Shown: positions 10,524 through 22,447 of the stretch, in pieces | Position numbering within the stretch: position 1 is the first letter of the stretch | How the letters are laid out: each line of letters begins with the position of its first letter | The notes under the pieces: generated by a model | Seen by the model: the letters and a program-made list of their open reading frames with translations, nothing else | What the model was told of the DNA's origin: nothing | Database searches by the model: none | Made by a program: the position numbers and the translations under genes | DNA from: Corticium candelabrum | Lineage: Eukaryota > Porifera > Homoscleromorpha > Homosclerophorida > Plakinidae | Direction: 5' to 3' | Length of the DNA stretch: 64,000 nucleotides | NCBI RefSeq assembly: GCF_963422355.1 | Contig: NC_085106.1 | Coordinates: 4,040,247 to 4,104,246, forward strand

Positions 10524-11126
10524 ATGGTTTACTGTATTGTGTTCGGTTGCAACAACAAGGACGGAGATTTTGGCAAGTGTGAACACAACGAATTGTCACT
10601 TGAAGAGAGCCAACGAAAGCAGTGGTTAAAGAAATGTTCTCCTGCACATGATGCACTGAAGTCGGTAGTCCTAAACAAGAAGCTTTTGAAAGACCTTGAA
10701 AAGCTAACGGACTTCAGCCACACTGGTAATTTGGAAGTTTACCATGCTCTTCTCACTAAATATTGTCCTAAGAGGCAACATTTCAGCTACAAGGGGATGC
10801 TTGCAAGAACACAGCTGGCTGCACTTGATCATAACCACAACACAGGAAGAAGGCAAGCTACCACTAGCAGTGAAGAAGTGAGATACAAGGTGGTTTTTCC
10901 CAAACCTACCAAGATCTGGGTTGCAAACCCCATCATTGAATCAAAGAGCTACGGCTCTCTGCAAGGAATCCTTAAAGCAGTTTTAAATAAACGACAGCTG
11001 AATCCACAACCTCTTCGAAAACACAAAGCCAGACAACCTCCAGTGATTTTACCAGCCAACATTGCCACCTGTGAAAGACAACTCAAGGAAACTGTTGTTA
11101 GTGCTCGTAAAACAAGATTTACATAG
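10524..11126 (+). CDS. Internally deleted Kolobok/THAP transposase (200 aa)
   Basis: Start chosen at 10524 because MVYCIVFGCNNKDG looks like the first strand of a THAP zinc finger (MxxxCxVxGCxN). After about 18 residues the frame passes directly into a C-terminal transposase block: RKQWLKKCSPAHDALKSVVL, NKKLLKDLEKLT, HTGNLEVYHALLTKYCPKRQ, FSYKGMLARTQLAALDHN, RRQATTSSEEVRYKVVF, KPTKIWVANP. This block is a recognisable hallmark of THAP-type Kolobok transposases. Everything between (rest of THAP, most of the RNase H-like DDE fold) is gone, yet one uninterrupted frame remains. An upstream in-frame ATG at 10431 exists but adds no known motif. Confidence 0.7.
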   Translation: MVYCIVFGCNNKDGDFGKCEHNELSLEESQRKQWLKKCSPAHDALKSVVLNKKLLKDLEKLTDFSHTGNLEVYHALLTKYCPKRQHFSYKGMLARTQLAALDHNHNTGRRQATTSSEEVRYKVVFPKPTKIWVANPIIESKSYGSLQGILKAVLNKRQLNPQPLRKHKARQPPVILPANIATCERQLKETVVSARKTRFT

Positions 11127-11175
11127 AACATACAACCATGGCATATAAACGCTATAGCATGTATAAGATGGGACA

Positions 11176-11750
11176 TTAGTTGACACAGATTCTTAGAATT
11201 AGGTAGTTACAAGCATTATTGTCAAAATCATGTCTAATCATGATGCTCCCTAAACCCCACGTACACTTCGTCTTCTTCTGGGAAAGATCTTCTAATAGCA
11301 AAACTACACATGATGGTATGACCATTTTAGCACGCCTGTCCAGTCTCGTAGGAACCCAACGTGTGAACTGCCTGTATGCTGTCGACCTCAAAAGCCTGTA
11401 AAGTGAAAGACAATAAACAAAATGGCAATACCGTACGCACTTGTATTAAGAAACCTGTGATTTAGAGGTTCTGTGAAGGAATCTTCAGTGACATCTACCA
11501 CTGCGGACACAGCATTGTGCAGAACGTCGTAGTTGAGGCAGACAAGTTCAAAAGTTGCGTGTTCTACCACACACCGTAAACCACAGAGTCTCTAACTTAG
11601 CGCGTCAAACTCTTGGCAGCAAAGGCAGTGGGCATGACAACACACTGACCGCATGTGCACCAGTCTGAGTTGACCAAGCGCTCGGGGATTTCGTCCCCTG
11701 TGTCCGAATCAATTTCATGAGAGTTTCCCGAACTCGAACTGCTCTCAGCG
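11176..11750 (-). pseudogene. P2X7 C-terminal (ballast) domain-like gene carried by Kolobok
   Basis: From 5' (about 11750): an acidic Ser-rich lead (DDAESSSSSGNSHEIDSDTG), WCTCGQCVVMPT, a frame slip, CLCCQEFDALS, then VEHATFELVCLNYDVLHNAV. Across a 45-nt intron (11396-11440; phases agree) comes RLLRSTAYRQFTRWVPTRLD...VIPSCVV. The order WCxCGxC, CxCC, FxxVCLNxxVL, YRxxxxW, IPSCxxxxIR is that of the zinc-binding cytoplasmic tail of P2X7 receptors. The same domain occurs as stand-alone invertebrate proteins often annotated 'P2X purinoceptor 7-like'. No channel or membrane segments are present, so it is not a receptor. A frameshift near 11640 and the loss of the expected IR.xFP motif after SCVV mark decay. 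Confidence 0.65.
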
Positions 11751-11817
11751 TCATCACATTCGGGCTCAAAACTGTACGGAAGCTACGCCATATACTCTGA
11801 TGACAACACATGCGCAA

Positions 11818-11998
11818 TCGGTAAGATATTCGTACGTCATCATCTCAAAATGGCGACTACCATAGGGTTACGCCCCCACGTTGGAAGCTCAATTTCTCTG
11901 TTCAGAAAGAGTTCTATTAAGAAAGAAAGGTACCAATAGAATCAGGCTACTTAGTACTATCATGAGAACGTTACTTCTATTTTCATGGGAGTTCCCCT
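11818..11998 (-). repeat. Kolobok right terminal inverted repeat
   Basis: Reverse complement begins AGGGGAACTCCCATGAAAAT and follows the left repeat for about 180 bp, up to the flanking TTAA. Confidence 0.85.
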
Positions 11999-12028
11999 TT
12001 AATTGTTGCTAATTTAGATAATTGATAC

Positions 12029-13670
12029 TTGTAAGTCTTGTAAAAATTTGTCTACACGATTCTTAAACCCTCCAACTGTTGCAACTGAAGGTCTACTGTC
12101 GGGTGATTGTGCAAATGTAATTCTTAACCCGTACGCTTCGCCATATTGCTTGATTACCATTTGTATGCTAGTTGATAAAGTGTTACGAATAGTTACCTCT
12201 TTTGTTTTTATTGTCTCTCTAATCAACGCAGTTAAATCCACTACTCCCGCCTTAACATCAAGTGGTTGCCCACGAATATGTACGTCGACATCTTCAAAGG
12301 ACATTGCAAATTTTGGAAAGTTACAACTCTTGTTTGTACTGGCGGCTTGTCCTTTTACTGATCGCTTCATTTTCGTTGAGTTGTTCGTTTGTTCCATTTC
12401 TTCAGATCAATCGTGTAAGTGTACTCATTTTGTGTTATATAAATTCTGCTCTGACCCTCAGTGTGTGCCGTTTCTATTGCGGAAGAGGAAATTTTGTCAT
12501 ACCGTTCGTAGCAACCGTCATTTCCTCTACAGGACCACGCGCAACTGTCAGTGGCAACAATTCTTATAATTCGCCTACTTTTGAACGTTATAAGGTTGGT
12601 TTGTATCATGGTACTAAGATCTACCTTGTAGGTAAACATCTTTATTTGAATGGTCGCTGCTTTGACGCTAGCCTGAAGTTGTTCTTCTATTGCTCTGGCG
12701 GCTGCTTCATCATAATTGTCAAAACTGCCACTGTCGTCTTCGCACAACCAAAGAAATGATGCTACAAGTGGCTGCAGGTCTGGAAGTTTCACAATTGTGG
12801 AAACGTTGGAACTAAATTCATCGACCACTTTAGGATCAGGAGGCAAAGCAATCTCGATCTTACTCACACTAGAATCAGAGCAAGACTCGAGGTATTGTCG
12901 ACTTGCTTGTACAGTAATTTCTACGCATTGCTTGATTGGCAATTTTGAGATGAACCAGCCTTTAAAGCAGGTATAGCTACAGTGGTTGCTTTGCGTGTCC
13001 CTGCTTCACACAATGAGCTGGAGACGGCAGCCCGAAACGACTCGCGATCACTAGAATTGAAAGTTGATGCAACGCAACTAGGAACGACAGCAAATACGAG
13101 CCACTCGCGTGTCAACTCTTCAGCTTTAATTGCTACAGAACTACCTTTGGCTGCCATTCCGTGCAATTCAACGTAATTATTCAGCTGACTCCGGGTAGAG
13201 ATACCACCTGCGTTTGACAAAATCTTTGCCAAGCCTGTTGTTGTGTCGAGACTAGAGATTGCGCCACAAATGATAGCAACTACATCAGTTTCCAATATAT
13301 TCTTGATTCTAAGCTCTAAAACTCTTTCTTGACCAGCATTGGTAATTAGACGTTTGGCAACTAGACCCCTTTCTGGCCATTTTATTTGGACACAGTTTTT
13401 GATCTCCAACCTTCTAATACTCGACCCAACTGCCAAATTTTGTAGAGCAACTGCTCCAACAGAATCAAAATGTACCATTTCTGTTGTAAAACTGCGCGTC
13501 AATTCTAGAGCTCTCGGAGAGAGCCACTGGAGAACTCTAGATACCCCATTTTGTGACCCAATCATTGCAATAGGGTCATCTTTCTCTCTCTCAACACGTA
13601 CATTCACTTTCTTAGCAAAAGAATACAATTCGGGACGGATCTTCTTCCAGAAACATGACGCTATTAAAGG
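12029..13670 (-). pseudogene. Copy A block: macro, WWE, WWE and KH-like domains
   Basis: In transcript order: a macro domain (about 13350-12900; core VVAIICGAISSLDTTTGLAK where copy B keeps VDAIICAANSSL), a first WWE domain (ASFLWLCEDDSGSFDNYD, YKVDLSTMIQTN), a second WWE (CYERYDKISSSAIETAH, YTIDLKKWNK) and a KH-like tail ending in a CAA|GTATCA donor at 12029. Relative to copy B there is a frame change after PALKAGSS. The second WWE has lost the MEQTN motif's frame, and the NAANS-like nucleotide-binding motif is altered. These point to relaxed constraint after duplication or insertion. Confidence 0.75.
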
Positions 13671-13804
13671 ATCGGTTCAAATATCTTTTTCAAATTCTTT
13701 TCTTTTTCTCTCACTTTTGTTGGCTGTCTGGAATAGCATAATAGATCATAACCGTTTATATAGTGTATATAAAGAATATACACTGTTAATATACCCTGTA
13801 TAAT

Positions 13805-14474
13805 TCAATACTGCGAAATCAGTAGAAGTTGATATAGAGGATAAGTGAGATAAACATTTTTCAAATTCAGGTTGACTCTGTTGGCTCTAATGACCAAGCC
13901 TTCCATTTTGTTTATTGCCAAATTTGCATGCTCTTTTGTATCAAAGTTGGCAAAAATATATTGTTTGGAGTTTCCGTATTTAACGCGCTCGACTTCAATT
14001 TGATTTGATTTGATGTTTGTACATGTACCGCCGGAACGCTTGCGCAATATCTCTCTCGTTTGTCTCACTACCAAGAGATCCGATCCAAATAGCTCCTGGC
14101 TGTTGTGAGGTCGTTTCACGGACAAACGCCGATGGAGTCGCTGGACGCGAACACCGAAACGCTTTCTTTTCTTGGAGCTTGACTTTGATTTTCTGACCCA
14201 TAAATTCTCTGCCACAATAGCTTCTTACAGCAGCTTGTGCGTCAGTCAGGTTACGAAAATTCACAAATGGATTTGGTGGCGATGAATCTGGTTTGACGAC
14301 AACCCTGGTAATATGACCGGATTTCGATAACAAATTCGAGAGCTCAGCTTCTGTCACTCTTGGGTGTATATTACCTACTCACACAGATCCGGGTGTTTCG
14401 GAATGACGTAAAGAAGCGTCCAATCTAGTGCGAGACGAAGATGTATCACAATCATTGTAGTGTCTGCGTCTCAT
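13805..14474 (-). pseudogene. Copy A block: two RRM-like domains
   Basis: RRM1: TEAELSNLLSKSGHITRVVV ... NPFVNFRNLTDAQAAV. RRM2: GAIWIGSLGSETNERDIAQA ... YIFANFDTKEHANLAINKM ... NLNLKN. RRM2 has no counterpart in copy B, so copy A preserves the older architecture (PARP14/PARP10-type proteins carry N-terminal RRM-like modules). A TGA interrupts the first beta strand of RRM1. RRM2 is split between two frames near 14030, another lesion or a short intron. Confidence 0.65.
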
Positions 14475-14740
14475 GTCTCAGCGTCCTACAGAAACAAAAG
14501 ATAAAGATTTTTACTGCAAGTGCAGCGGACATATTGTGTAAAATCATTCTTCCATTTAAAAATTTTAAACTTCATTATTTATATTGAAACTGTTTAACAA
14601 TATATCGAGTAGAGTAACTACTACGTTGACTAATAGACAGTAACTGTTATATATGCTTCATCGATGTCACCGGTATAATAAACGACACGCTCCGTGCGTA
14701 CCATCCAATTCCAGGAATGGGCAGTTTAAGAATGACAAAC

Positions 14741-15038
14741 AATTTAACACATTCTTTGCAAATGCCTCTTTCTCTAAATTTCATGTCTTCCACTGCCACG
14801 TGGTTCCCTTTCTAATATCTACCCATACAGTTGCGCTTCTGTTTGTCTCTTTGTCTGTATGTGGATGTAAAGCCATGAAGCAAAATGAGACCCATACAAC
14901 CATGAAGGAGATATTCGTACAGAAACCCACAATAAAATCAAAGACTGTGACAAAACAGTAAAGTTTTTACTCTATTAATTAATTAAGAGTTGTTTTTGAC
15001 ATTTTCTTTAATTAGTCGCTTCAGTATGAATGAGTTTG
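14741..15038. other. Unassigned spacer
   Basis: Right of the copy A duplication boundary. It contains an open frame (14653-14961) that starts inside the duplicated segment and runs out of it. The composition is not protein-like and I see no family, so I leave it uncalled. Confidence 0.5.
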
Positions 15039-15622
15039 CTAAAGTCTGTTCACGAATTAGATGGACTCGTGCCTGAGGGTTGGACCTTAGCTAAACAGAT
15101 TACCAAGAAAGCCGGATGTTATGTTTGTACAAGAAGCTATTTTAGACTGATTGCATTCTTGGCGTATGTTGTCACAGGAAACGCAAACTAATAAATACTG
15201 TATCAAAACAACTCTGAGAGCAAAAAGAGAGGTGCAACGCTCAAACCTACAGCTTTCCGGTATAACATAGAATTCCATTCTGTTGAGACCCATGCAGGAA
15301 ATCAATAAATGCTTGCTTGTACACAAGTTTCTAATTGTTTACGTCTTTAGTATTTTGTTACACACCTTAATTTGATAAAGAGTTATCTCACTGGGGTTGT
15401 CTCTAGATTGATCTGATTACGCTTGTCTCCACCCTATCTCATTACAATTCCGGAAGTTGCTTATGCTGGTCTTTTGTTCAAAGCAAGAAATAAATAATTA
15501 TTATAATTGAATTAAGCTCTTCAAGAGCTGTCCATCGATATCAATTGGATCTCGGAAACCCATACTACAGTCATGCTACGCCCTGAATTCCTCAGTCCAT
15601 CTAATGCGTGCACAGACTTTAG
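15039..15622. mobile_element. 584-bp MITE with CTAAAGTCTG terminal inverted repeats
   Basis: Left end CTAAAGTCTGTTCACGAATT (15039) and right end whose reverse complement is CTAAAGTCTGTGCACGCATT (15622). The inverted repeats extend about 30 bp (through AGATGGACT). The ends match those of the larger element at 32479-33640. No coding sequence. A target duplication is not evident. Confidence 0.75.
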
Positions 15623-15982
15623 GAAACATTTATCTCTTGAGCATATCTAGTGCATGTGTACTATGTTAGCAACCTCGCTAAAATTGTCCAAGTATTTTAA
15701 TCTGCAACAACGCTTTCCCAGTTTTGATACGCCACTGCATCTTACCACGTAGATATCCAAATATGTGTCACAGATCCTCATCGAGGCTATTGATAGCTTG
15801 CTTTTGGCGCTTTTGCTTTCATCACTATTTCGGATTCAGTTATCTTTTACTTTACATCAACTAAATTTTAACAGAGCAAATACTAGTAGAGCGTCTCTTG
15901 TGGTTGCTCGATGACCATATTTGCATCTATAGTTTAGATTTTGTCTATCCTGAATTGCGTACATTCGTTTGTATTGGTGGCA

Positions 15983-15985
<3 letters not shown>
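15623..15985. other. Non-coding spacer
   Basis: AT-rich with no recognisable gene or repeat; leads into the long TG tract. Confidence 0.5.
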
Positions 15986-16746
<761 letters not shown>

Positions 16747-16966
16747 GTTGTTATGAAAGTAGAAAATTTCTGTGCTGCAGCTATTTGATCTATTTGATAG
16801 ACACATACCATCAAGAAACAACAAGGCTAGACATTAGGCAAAAATTCTCTACTAAATGAAGCAGAAATTCTCAACATCACCACATGAATCACTTACGCCA
16901 TGACAATTAACTACAAATCAAACGTCAAACAATTAAAGCAGTTTTGCATGGTTCACCCTGTGACGC

Positions 16967-17819
16967 TCATTCGCATATGTTTTCTAATTCACAGCTCTGG
17001 CCGTCTTTCAGATCCTTAACGTAATCATAAAATTTCTTAACCTTTTTGCATTTTTTGTCAGCTTCCTTTTTGCACTTGTTTTTGTTGCTTTTTTTCTTCT
17101 CGCATTCTTTTCTTTGTTTGGAGTTCTTAGATTTTTTGCACTCCTTTTGCAGGCAATCTTTCTTTTCCTTCTCTTTGCATTCGTTAAGGGTTCTTTCAGG
17201 CCACCGTTCAATGTGAGAGTTGTGATCGAGCACAAACTTAAGTCCGTCCAATCCTTGAATATGATAATCGTCACCAACTTGAAAATCGATCGTTAACTGG
17301 CAAACTTCAGGAAGCCACAACGTTATATTCGCTTTTCCTGCTTTCAGCCCCACACCTCCAGGCTTTAAAATCTTATATATAGTAAAACAAGACAAAAATA
17401 ATTCGTTACTTAAATCATCAATCGAGTAATGAGAGCTTACATCGACTACGTGGACTTTGATTTGTGACCATCCGTTGTTTTCTTCTGTTGCTAGCACATG
17501 AACTCTATAGACTAACTTATAAAACTATTTTTAGAGTGGCGTCATGAAACCTTAACCCTTGGGTTCTCACCGTAATGATGATAAAAACATGCACTGCACA
17601 TTCTGTTCTTTATTGTTTCAAGCACAGGGCATCGACCTATATAAATGACAAAATCAAAAATAGGTCTCAATATTTTGCAATAGGGCAGTTTCAAGCATGC
17701 GTGCACACCTGCTCCACACACACAGGTCGGAGAATCACTATTCTCTTGGTCGTCGTCACAAATTAAAGACAATTTGGAATTGCCGCCATCTAGATTGTAG
17801 AACTCGGTGCACGTTATAG
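16967..17819 (-). CDS. C3/TEP-like: C345C (netrin-like) domain with Lys/Cys-rich insert
   Basis: Exons 17709-17819 ([26 protein letters not shown]), 17571-17636 ([20 protein letters not shown]) and 16967-17490 ([51 protein letters not shown], ending ENICE and a stop). CxCGAGRCP and DYHIQGLDG...IERWPE identify the C345C domain that ends C3, C4 and C5. After WPERTL the protein has about 60 residues of Lys, Glu and Cys ([27 protein letters not shown]) before the closing [14 protein letters not shown]. The last exon's acceptor was placed at 17490/17491 because only that site continues the frame. Confidence 0.85.
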
Positions 17820-18955
17820 CTGCAACACAGTCGCATTAGTTTTCCAGCTACCGGCGCTTAGTGCAGAGGCTGAGTATTATACCTGGACGGTAGTAATCAT
17901 ACGCCTTGACACTGACAGGCAAAGAACGCATGACTTCAAACTTTCTGTACGCTTTGAGTGTAATACAAATATTTTTGGGATTACAGAGCTATAAATTCAA
18001 AACGTTAGACAATTAGTAAAGCAATCACGGCAAAAGTGGTGACAAGATTAGTTAGCATTGCATGGTACAGTACTACTACGAATGTTTGCCATTTCATTAA
18101 GATAGAACTATATAGTTCTCAATTTATTATTAATTACATGTAAGCAAGCAGTTGTCTGTCTTTTAACTAATTAATCGTTTGAGTGCTAAAATTTAGCAGC
18201 CACTCTGATCTTTCAAACAGTTTTTAATTATCTCAGAGCAACAGAAGTTTGTAAAAGCTATGGAATTTGTTCCAGCAAAGTCGTTTCAAAATCCATAAAT
18301 TGTTGTTACTGTATTACTAATCTCTATACTTATAAAATGTTGATCTGTCTGTCTGCTTATATGTCCATCTGTGTGTCTGTCTGTCCGTCAGCAATAAGCA
18401 TAGCAGACTATAGCTAAACTTCGAAGGAGATTAAAATGTATGCCAAAAACTAATGTGGGAAGACCTGAAAACTGATAGTTGCATCCGACTATCGCACTCC
18501 AGGCAGTTTACAGACGGTCGCTTTCTCCAAGAATCTACGGACTATGCTGCGTTTAGTCTTTCTGCTTCGTTCGTTTATTTGTTGGAAAGTTTTCTAAAAA
18601 ATTTCCTTTCTTGCTCTCCCCATGTTCCAAAGTGCTCGACGAATAAAAGATATGGTGTTGGATGTTGAACCTCTAGGTAGCTTGAGCTGTCAATATTTTA
18701 CCTTCTCTCTACTTTTCCTTTGGGATGCCGCAGCACCGGCCTTTCCAACGAAGCTAAGCAAAATTGCTGAGCTCCAAGGGTGCGACAAGTAGATGTTTGA
18801 TCCCAGTGCGACGTCAACATTGTCTGGTCTACATTCTGAATATGCCTGTTCCGAACTTCACGCGGTTGTGCTGAATCGAAAGACTCCCTAGGCACTCCTA
18901 CTAAACCTCATCAATAGCTACATGAAACCATACAGGCCCTAACCAGTCTGTACTT

Positions 18956-19030
<75 letters not shown>

Positions 19031-19053
19031 CCTGCCTGTCTGTCTGTCTGTCC

Positions 19054-19084
<31 letters not shown>

Positions 19085-19261
19085 AATAAGTTTGTCTGTC
19101 TCTCTATCTGTTATATATATATAATATTAATTAACTGAGAGTATACATGAAACTTCAAACCTTTACAATTGTTCAGTAACGTCCAAGCTACTTTCATTTT
19201 TATCTATTCCAACGCCACAAAGCCTGTATACTAAAAAGACTATACATCTATTTAGACGTTC

Positions 19262-19329
<68 letters not shown>

Positions 19330-20666
19330 GTGTGTAACATCAATCATGCTAAAACTGCTGGGCGAATCGCTACGAGAAAACGCTTTCAAATGAGCTCCTT
19401 TCGAGGTCTAAGAAATGACCTTACGTAGTAGCGACAATGCTCCTAGAGTTACTTTATAGTCCCACAAATTTTAAACGACTAACCCCATTAAGTTGGCGTC
19501 TGACGTTCGATGAAATAAGAACGGGCCGTCCGATTCTAGTAAAGTCGTTCGTTTTTGAGCGACGCCTAACATGTCTGGGGCATTGTGACAACCGGAAAGC
19601 ACACATTGCGTAAAGTTGCAGACTAGCGCATTCTCTATTTAGACTATTAGACAGGTGTAGTGCACCACGCTTTGGCGAGCACGAAACTCGTTAATTCTGG
19701 CCTGTTTCACTCAATAAATCCGGCAACACCAGATCTCTACGTTATAGTCTTGATCTAATTACAACTTGTAGTTATTTTAAATCATCAACTAACCTCCTCA
19801 AAATAGAAAACAACCGCTTTGCTGTTAATTTCGTAAAGATCCAGCTTCAGATCGGCAGCTCTTGATGAAAATATCTGTAGAAAGCCATTCATCACGTGAT
19901 GAATAGAATATGGTTTTAAGAATATTTCTGATGCCATACGTCGCTAAGACAGAGAGGGTCAGCATCCCCAGTAGAAGACTCATTACACGGTTCATATCCA
20001 CTTGGCAACTCTACTTCAATATTAGCCATACCCGTGCAATCATCTCCCAGGTATCTATGCCAACGTGCAATAGCTAATTAACAGTTCGATTCAACCATAC
20101 AATGCATACCGAGCGCAAACCGCAATTATTGCCTCGCGGTCACCCTCTTCAATGTTTGAAGATGCCTTTGTTCTTGCGTTTACTGTTATATTGAAGGCAC
20201 ATTGTTCGTACCTGGTCGAAGGAACGTTGTATTGAACGTGAACCTGCCAGAAACATAAGTAGGTCGTAATAGACAACAAAAAATTAGCAGGAATCATACA
20301 ATCGATTGGCCAAGTCCTGTTCCACATGTTTCTACTCGGTATACATTATTGATTGGTACCTAAGTAGTTAGAAAATTTCTACAAAATATGTTTAAGTTTT
20401 TGCGATATTTACCTGAATACGTTGTGTAAGAGCAGCATTTGATTGGTTTATCCTAAAATTGGTAAACTCGACTTCTGGGTTACTCATTTGCGTTACTTTT
20501 ACGCAAAGATTGGGAGGGTGAAGAACAGTGATGCTGCAACCAGCTGCGAACGCACTCAAAGCAAACAAACCTAGAACTGTATCCTAAACATAAGAAATTC
20601 AAATCACCCGTTTTGTATGTACGTGCGTTACATGCATTGTGTGTGCGTGCGCGCGCGCGCGCGCGT

Positions 20667-20758
<92 letters not shown>

Positions 20759-21693
20759 GCGCGTGTGTGTGTGCATGTGTGTGCGTGCGAGTGTGCGTCT
20801 GCTCTCTTGCGCGAGTGTATACCTATACAGGTGTGCGGGTTTGCAACCACAGATTCTACTAACGTGCGTCGATACGAATCCTCCTCTTGAGTTTCTAACG
20901 CTATTCAACCACTTTGCAGCGGATGCTGCGCATCTGCAGTCTCTACCAATGAGACAAGCTTGGAGAATGAAGGACGTCATTTCCACGGCCAAACTTTTGG
21001 GCTGCTTGTCATTCCAATACCGCGAACCGTCTTCATCTGAACAATATGTAAACAGTAATTACATACATGAAGTATAATAACATTTTGCGTCATACTTGTA
21101 ACAACTTCTTCAGACAACTCGCGTTGCAGATTACCAATAACTCTCAAATCGCACACTCCCTCATTGTTACAGACACTGCAATCCGAGTTGTTGCAAGCCC
21201 TCATCAGAGCAAAGTATATGATAGATTTGGCGTAAAGTGTCCTCACTCCACCAGCATTAACTTCGTTTTGTATATAAGTGACCGCAGGACATGCGCTAGA
21301 CTAAAAACAGTGTCAATCATAACCTTAAATCAATAATCAGCAAAACAGAAATATAAACAGTGCCCATTTGTAGTCCTATCTGCAAATAGAACCTGATTCC
21401 AAAGCATAGCTTTGACTTACCATATCATATTTGTTAGTTGCACTAGCATGTTACTAAGAAAGGCCGACTACTGTTTGGCACGTGCAATTCAAGATACGCG
21501 CACCGTCGTATACCCTGAGGTATGTCATATATCATATCATGTATGTAAGACACAAACCCTTGAATTGGTCCTCAAGTTAAACAAAAAATGTGTTCAATTC
21601 ACATTGATCATAATTACCAATTAACGTAATATTGATGCTAAGTCTTAATTAATTTAATTTATCTGATATCATCTGGATATCTATATAGCCGTA

Positions 21694-21790
<97 letters not shown>

Positions 21791-22204
21791 GGCTCAATTG
21801 GTTGGAGTGCATCTGGAGGATGAAAACATTCGAGACCTTGCAGGGTTGCAAGTTCAAGTCACAGTGATGGTGAACTATGGCATAATTTCCTTGGGCAAGA
21901 AACTTTCACACAATCGCCTTTCTTCAATCAGGAGTATAATGAGTACCTGGTGTTTGACTGAGGTGGCAAAGGCCTGCGACTGCGCCAAAGTCCATCAGCC
22001 GCCGGGGTCCAGGTGAGTCTTCAGGTGCCCACACCACAGTTGGCGTGGCAGTCGGTGCTCCTGCGAGCACCTGGCCAGACTCCACGAGATTGCTTAGGAG
22101 GGCCCATAGCTCATACCTAGTGCGCGGAAACCCATCCAACTGGCTGGGGGCATTACCGTTTAACGGCAGCTCCTTATCCATTTGCCATTTGCCATTGCTC
22201 GTGT

Positions 22205-22279
<75 letters not shown>

Positions 22280-22310
22280 TGCGTGCGTGCGTGTGCGTTT
22301 GTGTGTGAGT

Positions 22311-22379
<69 letters not shown>

Positions 22380-22382
22380 TAT

Positions 22383-22447
<65 letters not shown>

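Larger units (their letters stand above)
9998..12002. mobile_element. Kolobok DNA transposon, non-autonomous, TTAA target duplication
   Basis: The element proper is 10002-11998, flanked on each side by TTAA (9998-10001, 11999-12002), the target duplication of Kolobok and piggyBac-type elements. The terminal inverted repeats are long (about 180 bp, 10002-10182 and 11818-11998), begin AGGGGAACTCCCAYGAAA and are close to identical. Inside are two convergent genes: a plus-strand internally deleted THAP/Kolobok transposase and a minus-strand P2X7-tail-like gene. No complete DDE transposase is present. Confidence 0.85.
4722..14740 (-). pseudogene. PARP14-like gene copy A, split by transposon insertions
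   Basis: The two halves align colinearly with copy B (53975-57397): 14740-12003 carries the 5' half and 5780-4722 the 3' half. Between them lie an LTR retrotransposon and a Kolobok element. The 5' half would encode MRRRHYNDCDTSSSR..., RRM1, RRM2, macro domain, two WWE domains and a KH-like segment. The 3' half (exons 5588-5752 and 5044-5514) carries the linker and the ADP-ribosyltransferase domain. Damage visible: a stop (TGA) in RRM1 where copy B has Trp (about 14385), a stop in the block near 13680, a frameshift near 12950 at the end of the macro domain, and loss of the NAD-binding His (LFHGTSS in B is LFYETSS here). With about 6.2 kb inserted in the intron before the catalytic exons and these lesions, it is very likely a pseudogene. 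Confidence 0.8.
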
